Shown here one piece after another: positions 44,995-46,850 of a stretch of 46,850 nucleotides of DNA (position 1 is the first letter of the stretch; each line of letters begins with the position of its first letter). A model generated the notes under the pieces. The model was not told the origin of the DNA. It saw only the letters and a program-made list of their open reading frames with translations, and searched no databases. The translations under genes and the position numbers were made by a program. The stretch comes from Methylococcales bacterium (GTDB lineage Bacteria > Pseudomonadota > Gammaproteobacteria > Methylococcales > Methylomonadaceae). Where the stretch lies: assembly GCA_028707085.1 (NCBI GenBank), contig JAQTUW010000023.1, forward strand, positions 1 through 46,850, read 5' to 3'.

Positions 44995-45426
44995 TGTTTT
45001 TCGCATAGCGATAAAATTAACCGGCGAGTGATTTTTTTACCTGCGCAAAGTCCAATGGATTTTATTAATCTGATTGCAGTTTTCAATCTTATGCTGGACA
45101 TTTCCAGCTTTAATGGTTTTAACACCAGTCTTGAAGTGTTTGCGGCAGGCACGCCGGTTGTGACTTTGCCCGGCGAATTACAATGTACCCGGCATGGGCC
45201 AAGTCTGTACCTGAAAATGGGAATAACGGATTGCATAGCCAAAAATACAGCGGAATATATCGAAATTGCTTTAAAATTGGCGAATGATCCGGCTTTTCGC
45301 GGGGAAGTCAGCTCAAAAATTTTAGTCGCCAATCATTTGCTTTTTGAAGATCGAAATACAATTTCAGCATTTGCCGATTTTTTTGAAGAATGCGTTAAAA
45401 GGCATGATTTAGCCAAAACTTGTTAA
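44995..45426 (+). pseudogene. GT41/OGT-like glycosyltransferase, C-terminal fragment
   Basis: The frame reads R-R-V-I-F-L-P-A-Q-S, then F-N-L-M-L-D, G-F-N-T-S-L-E-V-F-A-A-G-T-P-V-V-T-L-P-G-E and A-L-K-L-A-N-D-P-A-F-R. That is the C-terminal nucleotide-sugar-binding end of TPR-OGT (SPINDLY-like, GT41) proteins. Only about 140 residues remain and there is no valid start. The TPR and the N-terminal catalytic half are missing. The TPR gene beginning at 46391 is the kind of N-terminus such a protein would have, so a paralogue or split copy is possible. Confidence 0.7.
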
Positions 45427-45439
45427 AGGCGTTGGCTCG

Positions 45440-46075
45440 TCATCCGGCCTGTTTCAAAACGCCGGCAATTGCCGCTATCATCAACTGTGCGGTTTTGGCG
45501 CCGGCGTCAATATGGCCTATGCTGCGCTCGCCCAGAAACGAGGCGCGGCCTTTGGTGGCCAGCATGTTCCGGGTGGCTTCCACGCCGGCTTCCGCCACTC
45601 GGCAAAGCCGATCGACAATCTCCGTGAGCGTCGCATCGGTTTCAGCGGCTTCCGTTAATGCATTCGCCACCGGTATCAGCACGTCCAGCATGGTTTTTTC
45701 CCCGGCATCGGCTTTGCCGCGCAGTTTTACGGCATCCACCGCCAAAGCCAGCGCGCAGGCAAAATTTCTTAAATCCAGCGGCTTGTCGTGGCTGTTTTTA
45801 CTGAGGCTGATGAACAGCGTCGCATAAAGGGAGCCGGATGCGCCGCCGACCGACGACATCAGGATCATGCCGATTTTTTGCCAGGCCGCTGGCCAGTCCA
45901 GTACGGCAATTTCGGCGCCGCCGTCCTGCAAGGCCTGAATGCCGCGTTGCAGATTAAAAACATGGTCGCCGTCGCCTATGGCCTGATCCAGTTCTGTGAT
46001 GGCCTCGGCATGGCTGGCGATGGCATCGGCAATGCTGTCGATTATTTGCGGAAATAAGGCAGGGCTCAGGGGCAT
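45440..46075 (-). CDS. dhaL: Dihydroxyacetone kinase subunit L (DhaL-like)
   Basis: A roughly 211-residue helical-barrel ADP/ATP-binding protein. I-T-E-L-D-Q-A-I-G-D-G-D-H is the metal-nucleotide loop and G-G-A-S-G-S-L-Y-A-T-L-F the phosphate-binding loop. G-E-K-T-M-L-D-V and R-A-S-F-L-G-E-R-S-I-G-H-I-D-A-G-A complete the match. After D-H the usual glycine is valine. The start is the ATG at 46075, with GGAG upstream. DhaL works with DhaK (binding dihydroxyacetone) and either DhaM or ATP; no partner is in this window. Confidence 0.9.
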   Translation of the reverse strand: MPLSPALFPQIIDSIADAIASHAEAITELDQAIGDGDHVFNLQRGIQALQDGGAEIAVLDWPAAWQKIGMILMSSVGGASGSLYATLFISLSKNSHDKPLDLRNFACALALAVDAVKLRGKADAGEKTMLDVLIPVANALTEAAETDATLTEIVDRLCRVAEAGVEATRNMLATKGRASFLGERSIGHIDAGAKTAQLMIAAIAGVLKQAG

Positions 46076-46390
46076 GACGGCTCCGGTAAGATAATGATCA
46101 ATAAACTGAGAATAGCCGCCATAGGCGGGGCTTGTCCAGTGTGAATTCACAAGGCAGCGCAAAAACGGTAAAGTTTCAGCATGATCTGGAGTCTACTGAA
46201 AAGATGTGTCCATTACCGCAATATATACCGGGATAAAGTTTTTGTCATATTGTAATATTATAATTGAGCCGACCATTCACCTGCTCGACACTATTTTTGC
46301 TATTTGTCTATATGGCAAAAGCCCGTCCGGAACGGATAGGGCATGGAGTCGTCGGCAGTGCATCGAGCGGACGACTTTTAACTGGATGTT
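46076..46390. other. Spacer before the TPR gene
   Basis: AT-rich, about 315 bases. No gene seen. TATAAT occurs near 46256, but the -35 region is weak, so no promoter is called. Confidence 0.4.
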
Positions 46391-46850
46391 ATGAAACAGC
46401 AGCAAAATTTGGCGAATCAGGACGGGTATTTTCAGCAGGCAGGTTTTCTGCATCGAAGCGGACGATTGGCGGAGGCGGAAAGCTGCTATAAAAAAATACT
46501 GAAAGTCCACCCTGGCCATCCCGGGGTTTTAACCGGTCTGGGGACGATCGCGCTGCAAACCGGTCATCCGCTCCAGGCTGTGCGACTGCTGGGCAAATCC
46601 CTGAAAGCCGATCCGAACCAGACCCACGCCCTGAATAATCGCGGCATAGCGCTGCTGCAACTGGATCGTCCGCTGGAAGCGGAAGCCTGTTTCCGGCAGG
46701 CGGTAGCGGTCGATCCGCAGCATGTCGAGGCTTATAAAAACCTGGGCAACGTGTTGCAGGACATGCAGCGCTGTGAAGAAGCCCTGGCGGCATTCGACCA
46801 GGCCATCGCCCTTAACCCGAATGCCGCGGACGCATATTGCTATCGCGGCA
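46391..46850 (+). CDS. Tetratricopeptide repeat protein, N-terminal part (runs off right edge)
   Basis: From an ATG at 46391 the frame stays open to the end of the window. Tandem 34-residue TPR units are visible (G-R-L-A-E-A-E-S-C-Y-K-K-I-L-K-V-H-P, then A-L-N-N-R-G-I-A-L-L-Q-L-D-R-P and A-Y-K-N-L-G-N-V-L-Q-D-M). TPRs mediate protein contacts; in this genome neighbourhood a C-terminal GT41 domain is plausible but cannot be confirmed. Confidence 0.82.
   Translation, partial: MKQQQNLANQDGYFQQAGFLHRSGRLAEAESCYKKILKVHPGHPGVLTGLGTIALQTGHPLQAVRLLGKSLKADPNQTHALNNRGIALLQLDRPLEAEACFRQAVAVDPQHVEAYKNLGNVLQDMQRCEEALAAFDQAIALNPNAADAYCYRG

Overview
The window reads as chromosomal DNA of a gammaproteobacterium, most plausibly a methanotroph-like member of the Methylococcales. 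The evidence is E. coli-like gene order in several blocks (rpsU-dnaG-rpoD next to an Ile2-type tRNA; rhlB divergent from trxA-rho; nudE beside yrfG), combined with an ahcY-metK pair, PEP-CTERM-type surface proteins and a MauG-like dihaem protein. The genus is inference; the gamma assignment is firm. No CRISPR array, rRNA gene, intact insertion sequence or intact prophage was seen.

Layout. 1-2040 is a degraded accessory strip: a prlF antitoxin whose yhaV toxin partner is cut off by the end of a DUF6399 (transposase-like) gene, a frameshifted integrase tail and a second DUF6399 tail. 2041-10157 is core: metK-ahcY, tRNA-Ile2, the macromolecular synthesis operon rpsU-yqeY-dnaG-rpoD, and divergent tsaD. 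10339-18186 holds a GT39-like membrane protein, plsY, folB-folK with an opposing pteridine-reductase-like SDR, a small membrane protein, tpm with a candidate upstream micro-ORF, a DUF445 protein, a Tat-exported superoxide-reductase-like protein and inorganic pyrophosphatase. 18190-20360 is a second degraded strip: frameshifted HigBA-like toxin-antitoxin remains, a pRiA4b ORF-3-like gene and an integrase N-terminal stub.

20504-34841 returns to mostly housekeeping genes: an EVE protein, mscK, a class II aldolase, glutaredoxin, a NifX/NafY-type protein with a small unknown partner, nudE, yrfG, rhlB, trxA, rho, then an ABC half-transporter whose nucleotide-binding motifs are all degenerate, a GH5 glucanase and a zinc alcohol dehydrogenase. 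35029-39722 is a high-affinity potassium operon: an extra small membrane peptide, then kdpF-A-B-C; no kdpDE lies in the window.

39775-43998 is a three-gene minus-strand cluster: a secreted PEP-CTERM-like protein with two tandem molybdopterin-oxidoreductase-like repeats, a 758-residue dihaem MauG/cytochrome-c-peroxidase-like protein, and a second PEP-CTERM-like protein. A GG-N10-GC sigma-54-like site lies upstream. I consider this the best candidate for a little-described system, probably periplasmic or surface redox. 44670-45426 is a mosaic of gene fragments (a GNAT N-terminus and a GT41/OGT-like C-terminus), followed by dhaL and the start of a TPR protein that runs off the right edge.
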